A stretch of 47,167 nt of DNA from Nitrososphaerales archaeon (GTDB lineage Archaea > Thermoproteota > Nitrososphaeria > Nitrososphaerales > CADDZS01): positions 1-47,167 of the forward strand of contig JASHOD010000147.1 in assembly GCA_030041295.1 (NCBI GenBank). The letters run 5' to 3'. Below, one piece after another: positions 15,469 to 24,259 of this stretch (position 1 is the first letter of the stretch; every line of letters begins with the position of its first letter). The position numbers and the translations under genes are program-made. The notes below the pieces were generated by a model, which was not told where the DNA came from, searched no databases, and saw nothing but the letters and a program-made list of their open reading frames with translations.

Positions 15469-16278
15469 TTGGCCTATCCCAAAATGAAGGGCAAACACAC
15501 TTCCAAAGCTGTATTCAGTGTGAATGAATACATCGAATACAAAAAGAAGATCGGTTCAGTACCAAAATTGAAGATCCCAGAATCTGTCATCTTATGCTAT
15601 TCAATGAGGCTGGCCGAAAGTATCGAAAATCTTCACAAGATTTCGGAGATTAGAGGAGTGCTTGGAAATATTCGCAAGCTGTATTCCATAGGATCTAGTA
15701 ACAAAATCGGGATGCTTGCAAGTTTTGGAATAGGAGCCCCGGCAACAGTTTTGCACATGGAAGAGCTATTAGGTTGGGGCGCGAAGAGATTTGTCATAAT
15801 TGGAACGGCAGGGGCAATTACGGACAAGCTTCGAATAGGCGATATAGTTGTTTGCACTAAAGGTGTCCGAGATGAAGGAACGTCTCATCATTACGTTAAG
15901 CATAGCAAGTACGCTTTCTCCTCGAAGAAACTGACTGACCTACTTTATCATTCACTAAATTCAAAACTCTTGAGAGTTCACAAGGGGCCAAGCCGGACTA
16001 TCGACGCTCCTTACCGCGAAACAATCGATGAACTGAAACGATATAGATCTGAAGGGGTCCTGACTGTTGAAATGGAAGCCTCTGCCCTTTTCGCGGTAGG
16101 ACAGCTCAGAGGAATTGATACTGCAGCCGTCTTTGTAATTAGTGACATACTTTCAGAAGAAAAATGGAGGCCGAAATTTCGCTCAAAGATAGTTCTTGAA
16201 AATCTCTTGAAAGCATTCGTTTCGGTCAAAGATGTGCTCCAGAGTCTTCCAGAAAATGAAGTGTCGAAAATGACTTAA
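15469..16278 (+). CDS. Nucleoside phosphorylase (PNP/UDP family)
   Basis: A 269-residue phosphorylase-superfamily protein. Signatures are GMLASFGIGAPATVLHMEEL (residues 81-100), VIIGTAGAI (109-117) and TVEMEASALFAVGQ (199-212, the ribose-contacting MEAS motif), and ISDIL (224-228), where the Asp/Asn position influences base choice. It cleaves nucleosides with phosphate to a base and ribose-1-phosphate; the motif spacing is closest to uridine phosphorylase-like archaeal enzymes. TTG start. The class V aminotransferase begins 12 bp after the stop, so the two are an operon. This suggests nucleoside salvage or breakdown linked to nitrogen recovery. Confidence 0.87.
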   Translation: MAYPKMKGKHTSKAVFSVNEYIEYKKKIGSVPKLKIPESVILCYSMRLAESIENLHKISEIRGVLGNIRKLYSIGSSNKIGMLASFGIGAPATVLHMEELLGWGAKRFVIIGTAGAITDKLRIGDIVVCTKGVRDEGTSHHYVKHSKYAFSSKKLTDLLYHSLNSKLLRVHKGPSRTIDAPYRETIDELKRYRSEGVLTVEMEASALFAVGQLRGIDTAAVFVISDILSEEKWRPKFRSKIVLENLLKAFVSVKDVLQSLPENEVSKMT

Positions 16279-16290
16279 TAGCTTGAGACA

Positions 16291-17445
16291 ATGATGGGAA
16301 TCTCAGAGTATCAGGGAAAAAGAATGTGGAATAAAGCTCGAGGCGATATTAAACTCTTGATGACAGCGGGCCCGGTGGAGGTTTCTCCAAGGGTACTTTC
16401 TGCAATGGCACAGCCTGCGATCTATCACTATTACAAAGAATTCGTCGGCCTTTTTGACGAAACCACAAAGAAACTTGCACAGGTCTTTCGAGCTGGCGAT
16501 CTTGATACTCTGATTCTACAAGGCGAAGGGGTACTCGGCTTAGAGGCTGCAGTAGTTTGCTCTGTCAATCCTGGAGAGAAGGTTCTCGTTTTCGAAAATG
16601 GGCCTTTCGGAAAGTGGTTTGGAGACTATGTAAAGAACGTCGGGGCAGAGCCGGTATATTTCCACGAAGATACAAAGAGGTGCTTTGATACTTCTAAAGC
16701 TCTAGAGTTTCTAGAAAAGAACAAAGATGCGGTTGCAATGACTCTTGTTCATTGCGAGACACCTGCTGGATTGCTTAATCCTCCCAAAGAGATATGCAAG
16801 AAAGCAAAGAGTCTTGGAATGCTAACGATAGTCGATTGCGTCGCTTCCCTGGGTGGGGTGGAATTTCTGCCAAATGAATGGGGAATTGATATCGCGGTCA
16901 GTGCGTCACAAAAGTGCCTATCGTCAACGGCAGGGCTCACTCCAATGATAGTTAGCACGTTTGCCTGGGAAAAGATTGAGAAAAAGAAGAATCCGATCAG
17001 AGTATCATACTTATCTTTGCTGGACTGGAAAGAATCATGGTTACAATCTAAAAAATTTCCCTTCACACCCTTCACGGGAGAGGTATACGGCCTCGCTGCT
17101 GCCTTAGATGAAATTTTGGAGGAAGGACTTGAAAACGTGCTAGAGCGGCACAAGGTAGTCTCTAGCTATGTGAGAAAAAGGACATTGGAATTGGGATTGA
17201 GACTATGGCCAGAAGAAGAAAGGTTCTGCTCGCCCACCGTAACTGCAATATCTTTGCCAGAGCATGTAGATGATGCAAAGATTATCTCGGATATCGCAAA
17301 GAATTATGGGATTTTGATCGGCGGGGGATACCGGGAATTAAAAGGGAAGGTTTTGCGAATTGGTCACATGGGATATTCAGCGCACATGCCATTCGTTTCA
17401 GCAACTATGGATGCACTCGAAAGTGTTCTAAAGAGCTATTCTTAG
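16291..17445 (+). CDS. Class V PLP-dependent aminotransferase (alanine/serine-glyoxylate type)
   Basis: A 384-residue fold-type I PLP enzyme of the AGT/SGAT group. It has LLMTAGPVEVSPRVLSAMAQ (residues 22-41), LILQGEGVLGLEAAV (74-88), the PLP-ring Asp in TIVDCVASLGG (D182), and the Schiff-base Lys in VSASQKCL (K208). The family includes alanine-, serine- and (S)-ureidoglycine-glyoxylate aminotransferases. The ureidoglycine enzyme belongs to purine catabolism, which would fit the adjacent nucleoside phosphorylase and the two xanthine-dehydrogenase-like subunits, but no allantoin-pathway gene is present, so this is inference. ATG start, 12 bp after the phosphorylase gene. Confidence 0.9.
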   Translation: MMGISEYQGKRMWNKARGDIKLLMTAGPVEVSPRVLSAMAQPAIYHYYKEFVGLFDETTKKLAQVFRAGDLDTLILQGEGVLGLEAAVVCSVNPGEKVLVFENGPFGKWFGDYVKNVGAEPVYFHEDTKRCFDTSKALEFLEKNKDAVAMTLVHCETPAGLLNPPKEICKKAKSLGMLTIVDCVASLGGVEFLPNEWGIDIAVSASQKCLSSTAGLTPMIVSTFAWEKIEKKKNPIRVSYLSLLDWKESWLQSKKFPFTPFTGEVYGLAAALDEILEEGLENVLERHKVVSSYVRKRTLELGLRLWPEEERFCSPTVTAISLPEHVDDAKIISDIAKNYGILIGGGYRELKGKVLRIGHMGYSAHMPFVSATMDALESVLKSYS

Positions 17446-17548
17446 TTCACTACTCGTTAGGATAAGTACACTTCGAGCTGCAGTGTCAACAATAGACTAT
17501 AGTGGTAATCGTTATCTTGTTCTCATAATTGTGAACTCATCGACGCAA

Positions 17549-18424
17549 ATGAATTCCATGCACACCCACTTGGTGAGTAGAGCCACTGTTGTTATTTTGA
17601 TATTGGTCATCTGGTTTATTTTAAGCGGCATAATCCTGGCATTTCCAGTTAGCGCGTATTCCGGGCCTGTCACTCCACCGTATTCTGCAGGCATATCAAA
17701 GCTCGCTCCCTCTTCCCCTGCTACCATTAAGGTTGATAAGAATCCACATTGGTCAGGGTATGCGGATCTTTCGACGAATGGTTCTGTAAGTTCGGTTGAG
17801 GCCTCATTTATGCTCCCAAGCGTAACCTGTAATTCTTCTTCACCGCATGAACAAGAGATGTACTTTTTCGCTGCCCTAGATGACTTAAACAAAAGCGACG
17901 ATTTTGAGTATGCAGGGGCTCTGGCTTACTGCCCAGCAGGATACACAACACCATCATACTATGCTATCAATAATGTGAGCTTTATAATTTCAACAGTAAC
18001 TCCTAATGCAGGCGATACCATCTTCGTCAGCATCAACGTGGTTCAAGGAAATTTTATCTATAATGTGACAGATGTCACAACTCGACAATCATCCGTCCAA
18101 AATGATTCTGTAGTTTCTGCATCTCTGAATTCAGCAGAAGTTCTCACTGATACTGGCAACTGTGGTAACGCAACAGTGCAAATTGATTGTCCTATCACGA
18201 ACTTCAAAAGTGTCTCATTTGGAGGATCGAGCACTCACATCAAAGGGACTTGCTACGCGACTATCGGAGGAAAGATTGAACCCATTGGCGGATTCGGAAC
18301 CGCGACAAAGCTGTTCAAAGGAGTTATCACAAATGAGGCAGGAAATATTACCGACCTTGCGACATCTGCTCTTAATACCAAAGAAACGAGTTTCAAAGTA
18401 ATCTTCAAGCATCCAGGTCCGTAG
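17549..18424 (+). CDS. Secreted beta-rich protein resembling G1 (eqolisin) peptidases
   Basis: With the ATG at 17549 this is a 291-residue exported protein; the frame is open to a GTG at 17483. The signal/anchor helix is TVVILILVIWFILSGIILAF. The mature part begins like a G1 glutamic peptidase: HWSGYADLSTNGSVSSVEAS, FMLPSVTC, then AGDTIFVSINVV and NVTDVTTRQS. In G1 enzymes a Gln and a Glu are catalytic. The Glu region may be SAEVLTD, but where the catalytic Gln is expected this protein reads DDFEYAGALAYC, with no Gln. It may be inactive or use another residue. Several N-x-S/T sites suggest glycosylation. Homology is by pattern only. Confidence 0.6.
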   Translation: MNSMHTHLVSRATVVILILVIWFILSGIILAFPVSAYSGPVTPPYSAGISKLAPSSPATIKVDKNPHWSGYADLSTNGSVSSVEASFMLPSVTCNSSSPHEQEMYFFAALDDLNKSDDFEYAGALAYCPAGYTTPSYYAINNVSFIISTVTPNAGDTIFVSINVVQGNFIYNVTDVTTRQSSVQNDSVVSASLNSAEVLTDTGNCGNATVQIDCPITNFKSVSFGGSSTHIKGTCYATIGGKIEPIGGFGTATKLFKGVITNEAGNITDLATSALNTKETSFKVIFKHPGP

Positions 18425-18459
18425 TAGACTACGATTACTAGATACTTGAACTGCTAGGG

Positions 18460-18858
18460 TTAACCGTCGATAGTTTTTGGATAAGCTTTTGACGAAAAGA
18501 AGAAGACCATTACCACATTTTGTTTTCCATCATTTCTCACGCCGTGTGGAAGTCCAGAGGGAATGTGCAAGGAATCGCCTGCGCGAAAAGGAAATAATTT
18601 GTTACCGACCGTGATACTGCCTGAACCTGAAATAACATAAGCAAGTTCTTCTGCGTTCACGTGGATCTTCTGTTTTGTATCCATACCAGGTGTGAAAACG
18701 GAATAGCCCATCATGTTCTTGTTGCTGCCTTTTAGAGTTGCACTAGTGAGGATGAGGTTTGAGAAGCTACCTTTACCGAGATTAACCTTCTGGCCTCCTT
18801 CGAATGTGACGACTTTGATTGTACCTTTGCTTCTTGTACTTGATTTCTTCATTGGCAT
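18460..18858 (-). CDS. Cupin-domain protein
   Basis: A 132-residue single cupin. Motif 1 is KIHVNAEELAYVISGSG (metal ligands H66 and E70 or E71; the second His of the usual HxH is N68). Motif 2 is FRAGDSLHIPSGLPHGVRN (H105). The N-terminal 12 residues are basic and probably flexible. Small cupins of this kind are dioxygenases, isomerases or ligand sensors. It is encoded 19 bp after the second molybdopterin subunit on the same strand, so it is probably co-transcribed and could act on that enzyme's substrate or product. Confidence 0.82.
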   Translation of the reverse strand: MPMKKSSTRSKGTIKVVTFEGGQKVNLGKGSFSNLILTSATLKGSNKNMMGYSVFTPGMDTKQKIHVNAEELAYVISGSGSITVGNKLFPFRAGDSLHIPSGLPHGVRNDGKQNVVMVFFFSSKAYPKTIDG

Positions 18859-18877
18859 TTTTTCCGACTCTCACAAT

Positions 18878-21298
18878 TCATTTCTTCTTTAGAGCAAGTA
18901 GCATTTTCTCGGGAGTTATTGGAAGATCAAAAAATCGAATTCCAATCGCGTCGTAGACAGCGTTTGCAATTGCGGGACCTACAGGGCTGATAGGAGCTTC
19001 CCCGCATCCTCTTGCCCCAAAAGGACCATCAGGATTGTAGTTCTCCAAGATTATTGACTTTATCGGGAATTGTTCCATTATACTCTGTAGCTTGTAATCT
19101 TTCAGGTCGGGGTTCAACACCTTCCCGTTTACTAGGACCATTTCCTCGTTGATTATGCCATTTACTCCCATCGCTATTGCCCCTTCGTTTTGTCCGATCA
19201 CGTTAAGCGGGTTAATCGCTTTACCAACATCGATTGCACCGATATATTCGACAATCTTTATTGCGCCTGTTTCAGTATTGATTGCAACTCTGGCGGCTTG
19301 AGCGACAGGAGTGTAATATGCAACAGCTCTGTCTGTAGAACACTGACCCGTTTCAGAATCTATTTCCCCGGTCTTTGGCATCCAAATTGCCTTTCCCATC
19401 ATAGTTCCTTCTTCCGGAACATACGACCCGCCCATTGGCCCCGGATTGAAAAGATCCGGATAACTAAGCGAAGATGATTGGACCGTCTGACCGGCAACAC
19501 CGAATCCGCTCTGGACGACCTCAATCTTTCCAGCAGTAATTTGAAGTGCGTCCTCTTTAATTCCAATCTTTCTGGAGGCTACTGCAAGTATTTTCTTTTT
19601 CAGATCCTGACAAGCCAGTTTTACAGCCATGCCCATCTGCGAAGTCTGTCTGCTACCTGATGCTCCCGTTCCTACTGGCGTGAGTCCCGTATCTGAAGTT
19701 ATAAGTCTGACACTCTCAATGGGGATCTGCATTTCTTCCGCTGCGATTTGCGATAGGACAGTGTGAATCCCCTCTCCTGGATCGGTCGCGGCTGTCCATA
19801 TTTCCACAGTGGCGTCTTCGAGGAGTCTCGCATATGCCATGCTCGGAAAAGAGACATCGCATTGTTCTTTTGAAATCGCGAATCCCGTGCCGTAGACCCA
19901 CTTGCCCTCCTTTCTTGGAAGCGGATTCAACTTAACGGCCTCGACCGTCTTGCTGATACACTCTTCGATTGTATCAAATAATAGACGATGTCCTATCGCA
20001 GTTTTTTCTCCTTCCCTTAGTAAATTCTTCCTTCTAAACTCGATAGGATCCATATCGAGCTTTTCCGCGATTATGTCCATCTGGGATTCTATGGCAAAAT
20101 AAATCTGGGGAGCTCCAAAACCCCGAAAAGCTCCTCCTTGTACTTCATTTGTGTATACTCTGTAAATGTCAGCCTTCAAATTAGGTAGGCGATATACGCT
20201 TGTCATTGCATGGATCGAATTTCCAACGGCAACGTTGCCTGCAAGCGAGTAAGCTCCACCGTTGTAAATTAATCTGATCTCCCGAGCAGTAATTGTGCCA
20301 TCCTTTTTCACTCCGTCTTTGATGTAAGTGACTGAAGGGTGACGCACGCTCGTGGCAGTAAAGACCTCGTCTCGGGTGAGCGAAATTTTTACAGGTCTTC
20401 TTGTCTTTTGCGCAAGCGAAGCAACTATCGGCTCGATATGTCCAGCTCCCTTGTTCCCAAAGCCTCCACCAACATGCCTTAGGGCAATAACGCGAATCTT
20501 TGTCTCTTGGACTTTCAGCGCATCACTTAATTCCCTTCGTGTTCTGAAAGTGTTCTGTCCAGAAGTCCAGATTGTGAAAGAACCGTCGTTTTCGTATTTA
20601 GCTAGCACCGCTATTGGCTCGATGTGAGCATGCTGAACCATGTGGGTTGAAAAGCGGTTTTCGATGATCAGATCCGCTTCTTTGGAACCTTGATCTACGT
20701 TTCCTTTTCGAACTTTGAAGTAATTTGTGATGTTTGGTCGCGAGGGGTCAGAGACAGCTTTGTAGATCTGAGCTTTCAATCTCTTGTAGCTCCCAATATT
20801 CGGATGAATGACAACTTCTGGATCCTTTTCCATTGCCTTCTCAGGATCAAAGACTGGAGGCAATTCTCTGTATTCGACCTCGATAAGCTCGGAAGCCTCC
20901 TCTGCGGCTTCGAGAGTCTCTGCTGCAACTGCAGATATGGGTTCTCCTACGTACCGTACCTTATCGTGTGCGAGAATTGGCGTGTCGAGAAGTCCTCTCC
21001 CACGCAGACCGTCCGAAACATCCTTTCCGGTTACAACAGCTCTGACTCCAGGAACCTTGAGAGCTTTTTCAATGTCAATTCTGATAATCTCAGCGTGAGG
21101 AAAACGGGAGCGATGGATCTTGCCATAAAGCATCCTAGGGAGTTCCATGTCGTACGCAAAAACCGCAGTACCCGTAATCTTCTCGAGTCCGTCGACTCTT
21201 ATGACCGGCTTTCCAACTACTTTCAGCCTAGTCTCTTGGACAGACACGCTTTCTTCTTCGCTTTCGACTACGCTGGCTTGAGTAGTCACGTCAAACAT
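18878..21298 (-). CDS. Molybdopterin-binding large subunit of a xanthine dehydrogenase-family hydroxylase (second copy)
   Basis: An 806-residue large subunit. Cofactor loops are HVGGGFGNKG (275-284), VQGGAFRGFGAP (387-397) and ARGCGEAP (catalytic Glu767). AFRGFG is the loop of xanthine dehydrogenase, 4-hydroxybenzoyl-CoA reductase and aldehyde oxidoreductases, where the Arg contacts the substrate. This copy is therefore closer to the XDH/aldehyde oxidase branch than the copy at 6.4-8.7 kb. An N-terminal extension of about 22 acidic residues precedes the hammerhead domain. There are no FAD or 2Fe-2S genes nearby; the cupin follows at once and an APC permease lies 73 bp upstream, all on the minus strand. 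Confidence 0.93.
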   Translation of the reverse strand: MFDVTTQASVVESEEESVSVQETRLKVVGKPVIRVDGLEKITGTAVFAYDMELPRMLYGKIHRSRFPHAEIIRIDIEKALKVPGVRAVVTGKDVSDGLRGRGLLDTPILAHDKVRYVGEPISAVAAETLEAAEEASELIEVEYRELPPVFDPEKAMEKDPEVVIHPNIGSYKRLKAQIYKAVSDPSRPNITNYFKVRKGNVDQGSKEADLIIENRFSTHMVQHAHIEPIAVLAKYENDGSFTIWTSGQNTFRTRRELSDALKVQETKIRVIALRHVGGGFGNKGAGHIEPIVASLAQKTRRPVKISLTRDEVFTATSVRHPSVTYIKDGVKKDGTITAREIRLIYNGGAYSLAGNVAVGNSIHAMTSVYRLPNLKADIYRVYTNEVQGGAFRGFGAPQIYFAIESQMDIIAEKLDMDPIEFRRKNLLREGEKTAIGHRLLFDTIEECISKTVEAVKLNPLPRKEGKWVYGTGFAISKEQCDVSFPSMAYARLLEDATVEIWTAATDPGEGIHTVLSQIAAEEMQIPIESVRLITSDTGLTPVGTGASGSRQTSQMGMAVKLACQDLKKKILAVASRKIGIKEDALQITAGKIEVVQSGFGVAGQTVQSSSLSYPDLFNPGPMGGSYVPEEGTMMGKAIWMPKTGEIDSETGQCSTDRAVAYYTPVAQAARVAINTETGAIKIVEYIGAIDVGKAINPLNVIGQNEGAIAMGVNGIINEEMVLVNGKVLNPDLKDYKLQSIMEQFPIKSIILENYNPDGPFGARGCGEAPISPVGPAIANAVYDAIGIRFFDLPITPEKMLLALKKK

Positions 21299-21371
21299 GC
21301 AAATTCCTATTTCTGAGTCTTCTCGGGCTCGTCGATAGAGTTTGCTGCCCGAATTACTTTAATTCTGGGCC

Positions 21372-23069
21372 TTACTCTGGCGGAACTTCACTAAATGAGA
21401 GTTTGAGGTCTATGCCTTGGCTTCTCCTCACTCCCCAAGCGATCAAATAGACTACGAGGCAGGCGGCGAATATGCCAATCACGAATTCGATCGAAGTCAC
21501 AGTTGGAGAAGTTACTCCCGTAAACGATGGCCCTGCGACGAAGATATATGCGATATAGACATTCACGATCAATGCAAGAAATCCTAAGACCGATACCCAC
21601 GGAACTCCGCCTAACTTGTACCTTCCAATTGGGGAAGACTCAAAGATGTCTTTCTTCATGTATGGAAAAATGATAGCTGTGATGCTTATGAGAATGTAGG
21701 CAATTTGTGTACCCAGGCCTGCAGTCGTGAAATAGCTTGTGATCTTATCATCGTAAATTATGAGATACAAGAAAGCTTCACAGCCTATAGCCGAAATGAT
21801 CAAAGCAATCAAAGGTGAATGGGTTCTGTTATTCACGTAGGAGACCTTCTCAGGAAGAACTCTATCAATAGACGAAGCGAGCATAATTCTCGTAGATGCG
21901 AAGTATACTATGAGAATTACTTGGAAGATTCCGAAGGTCAGCCCTAGAAGTATCAAACCCCAGACCCAGACGTTGCTGCTTATTGATGCGACGAGTGCCG
22001 GATAATATGGTGTGTAAAAGAAGGCCAGTGGATTAGTAGGGTTGGATCCCGCGCTCCCGCCATAGTTGTAGAATAAGGAGTAGAAGGAATCTAAGAATTT
22101 CACACTTACCACGCCTTCAAGGAGATACCACAGAGCAAGCAAGAAGACCGCGAACAGAAGACTGGAGCCAACTTGCATCCAGACTTGATTTTTCAAGTTG
22201 CCCGCTTTCTTTATCTCGGCGAGGTTGTAGATGCTCCAGAAAGCGTATCCAAACGAAACCCAGATTATAGCCATCAATGCAAGCGTATTTCCCCACTTGA
22301 AAGCTGGAACAGATACGTTCGCGGTGTTCAATATGTATTGGTAGTAGCCGCCTGCTGCTTGAACTTGACTAGTCAAAGTGGCGTTTCCGTAGCTGCTAAC
22401 CAAAGGTGCAGTCAAATGGTTAAAGGATGTGATAAACGTTGCGTGGGAGGTTGTTGCAAGGAGATACAAAATCGTTAGGGCAGAGATAGCAGAGCCAGCG
22501 AAAAGAATGTATTGAAGCCTGACGTAGAACTTCATTCCCGCTGCAGCTATAAGAAGACCAAGTACTATAATTAGACTGGTTATCCAAAATACGGTTGTGT
22601 TGATACCAAAATTCGCAGCGAGTGTGCCTGCCAATCCTGCGTAGTAGCTGCTGGTTTGTCCAAGTAGTGCAAAAAATGGTTGAAAGCCAATCGTAGTGAT
22701 AACTACGCCCAAGAAACTTGCAAAATACCATTGCCAGACAGTCCACGCTGAGAATGTTGAGGCAAACCCAAGTATCGGGTGTATGACACGACTTTGCCAC
22801 ACATAATCTCCTCCGGATCTCGGCATTGCGGTTGATAACATAGATGTGACCAAGTAGAATGGAATCGCGGCAATAGCCATTATCAGAATGGCTACACCTA
22901 CGTCAGATCCGAATAATGGAACAGAGTAAGCAATAGAATATAGTGTGACCCAGGTGAAAGTGCAAAGGCCAATCGCCATAAAGTTGTAAATAAACGCCTG
23001 ATGAGGCGCAATGTCTCGCACGAGTCCAGACGAACTACGTGAGAATATCTTCTGTTGCGAACTACCCAT
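21372..23069 (-). CDS. APC-superfamily permease (second copy)
   Basis: A 565-residue transporter with about 12 hydrophobic helices, related to the permease at 10.7-12.3 kb. The shared marks are IFSRSSSGLVRDIAPHQAFI near the N-terminus, STAMPRSGGDYVWQSRVIHP in the TM3 region, and SEVPPE at the C-terminus. It leads a minus-strand series of permease, molybdopterin hydroxylase and cupin. This suggests that it imports the substrate oxidised by the hydroxylase, an inference from gene order. ATG start, with a TATA-like box about 35 bp upstream. Confidence 0.9.
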   Translation of the reverse strand: MGSSQQKIFSRSSSGLVRDIAPHQAFIYNFMAIGLCTFTWVTLYSIAYSVPLFGSDVGVAILIMAIAAIPFYLVTSMLSTAMPRSGGDYVWQSRVIHPILGFASTFSAWTVWQWYFASFLGVVITTIGFQPFFALLGQTSSYYAGLAGTLAANFGINTTVFWITSLIIVLGLLIAAAGMKFYVRLQYILFAGSAISALTILYLLATTSHATFITSFNHLTAPLVSSYGNATLTSQVQAAGGYYQYILNTANVSVPAFKWGNTLALMAIIWVSFGYAFWSIYNLAEIKKAGNLKNQVWMQVGSSLLFAVFLLALWYLLEGVVSVKFLDSFYSLFYNYGGSAGSNPTNPLAFFYTPYYPALVASISSNVWVWGLILLGLTFGIFQVILIVYFASTRIMLASSIDRVLPEKVSYVNNRTHSPLIALIISAIGCEAFLYLIIYDDKITSYFTTAGLGTQIAYILISITAIIFPYMKKDIFESSPIGRYKLGGVPWVSVLGFLALIVNVYIAYIFVAGPSFTGVTSPTVTSIEFVIGIFAACLVVYLIAWGVRRSQGIDLKLSFSEVPPE

Positions 23070-23103
23070 AATCGGTCTCTTTCCTTTCCCAACTTGTTTG
23101 CAG

Positions 23104-23110
23104 ATATAAG
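23104..23110 (-). promoter_or_regulatory. TATA-like box for the second APC permease
   Basis: Read on the minus strand, CTTATAT lies 35-41 bp ahead of the permease ATG at 23069. The spacing fits a leader of about 10-15 nt. Confidence 0.4.
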
Positions 23111-23203
23111 AACAGATCTCTAGTCTATACGAAATTATAATGAGAACATTTTGACTTGCGAAGGATCAAGGTAAGAAAAAGGCAGGAGCTTTCGGCCTGT
23201 CCT

Positions 23204-24160
23204 CTAGCCCGAGACGAATTGGTAAGACTTGTATCCTTTTTCCTCGTCGATATTAACCAGGACTCCCCGCATTATTCCTTCGCCGTACTCGCTTCCGGGA
23301 TTGATGCATACGGTCTTTCCTATTCTATTCACGTTCTTTGATTCGTGAATATGTCCGTGGAGCCCCAGCATCGGTTGATATTTTTCAATAGCGGCCCGAA
23401 CTGACGTAGAACCTGCTCCAAAGAAGACCAGTCCGCCTCCATCCATCATAGGTTTTGGAGGATCAAACGAAGCGTCCAATTTCACGCAGGTATCAAGACC
23501 AGAGTCGACAGGAGGGCAATGGAAATTGAAAACCGCTGAATGAGGATCGCGGAGTCTAGATATCTTTGACTCGAGCCTCTTTTCTATCTCTTCTTCACTC
23601 AGATCTCTAGGGCAGTGCCAAGGAGTAAGATTTGCAAATCCTGCAGATATCATTTCATGCTTTGAATCTATATCGATGACTTTGTCCTCTGGCTGGATGA
23701 CTTTCTTGCTCCGAGACAAGACGCCATCTATGCTCGGCTCGTCGTCATTTCCAGCATTGACATAAACAGGAGTCGTTGCATGAGAATCGGCGTACTCCAT
23801 CCACTCTTTCAATCTTTGAAGTATGAGGTCGGAAAAGATTCTGTCAGCCCTTGATTTGTCCGCAGCGAGCTCGGACAATTCTTTTGAACTTGTTGAATAC
23901 ATGTAAGCGCCGTTTCGCCTAACGATTTCATCGAATTGATCTAGCTCATCTTTGTTTTTCATCACGCGCTTCTGACCTTGGAACTCACAGGAATACGTGC
24001 CATCAGGATTCTCAGTCACGTCGATTACATTCTTGCCAGTAATATCACCGCCAAGAATCAGGACATTCGCTTTGTAGTGTTGTGCTCCGCGGATGAATTT
24101 CTTCCAGACAGGATCGCTTCCATGAACATCCGTGACAAACAGAATTCTTGTGAAACCCAT
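23204..24160 (-). CDS. Calcineurin-like metallophosphoesterase
   Basis: A 318-residue protein from the preferred ATG at 24160 (the frame is open to a TTG at 24205). Metal-site motifs are FVTDVHGSD (D11, H13), LILGGDITG (D39), VNAGNDDE, then NFHCPP and LGLHGHIHES. The usual GNH[DE] block reads GNDDE, so the His that normally helps the leaving group is Asp. Members hydrolyse phosphomono- or diesters, and the substrate is unknown. A segment of about 75 residues (starting ENPDGTYSCE) lies between blocks 2 and 3 and is charged. It is divergent from the aldehyde dehydrogenase gene with about 100 bp between starts, which may hold both promoters. Confidence 0.85.
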   Translation of the reverse strand: MGFTRILFVTDVHGSDPVWKKFIRGAQHYKANVLILGGDITGKNVIDVTENPDGTYSCEFQGQKRVMKNKDELDQFDEIVRRNGAYMYSTSSKELSELAADKSRADRIFSDLILQRLKEWMEYADSHATTPVYVNAGNDDEPSIDGVLSRSKKVIQPEDKVIDIDSKHEMISAGFANLTPWHCPRDLSEEEIEKRLESKISRLRDPHSAVFNFHCPPVDSGLDTCVKLDASFDPPKPMMDGGGLVFFGAGSTSVRAAIEKYQPMLGLHGHIHESKNVNRIGKTVCINPGSEYGEGIMRGVLVNIDEEKGYKSYQFVSG

Positions 24161-24259
24161 TTGGAAGATTTCATTAAAACGAGACCTAGAATTTGAATAA
24201 AACAATTTACTGCAGATTTTGTCAGCAAAAAACTGCTTCTGACCACTATTTTTTCATAG

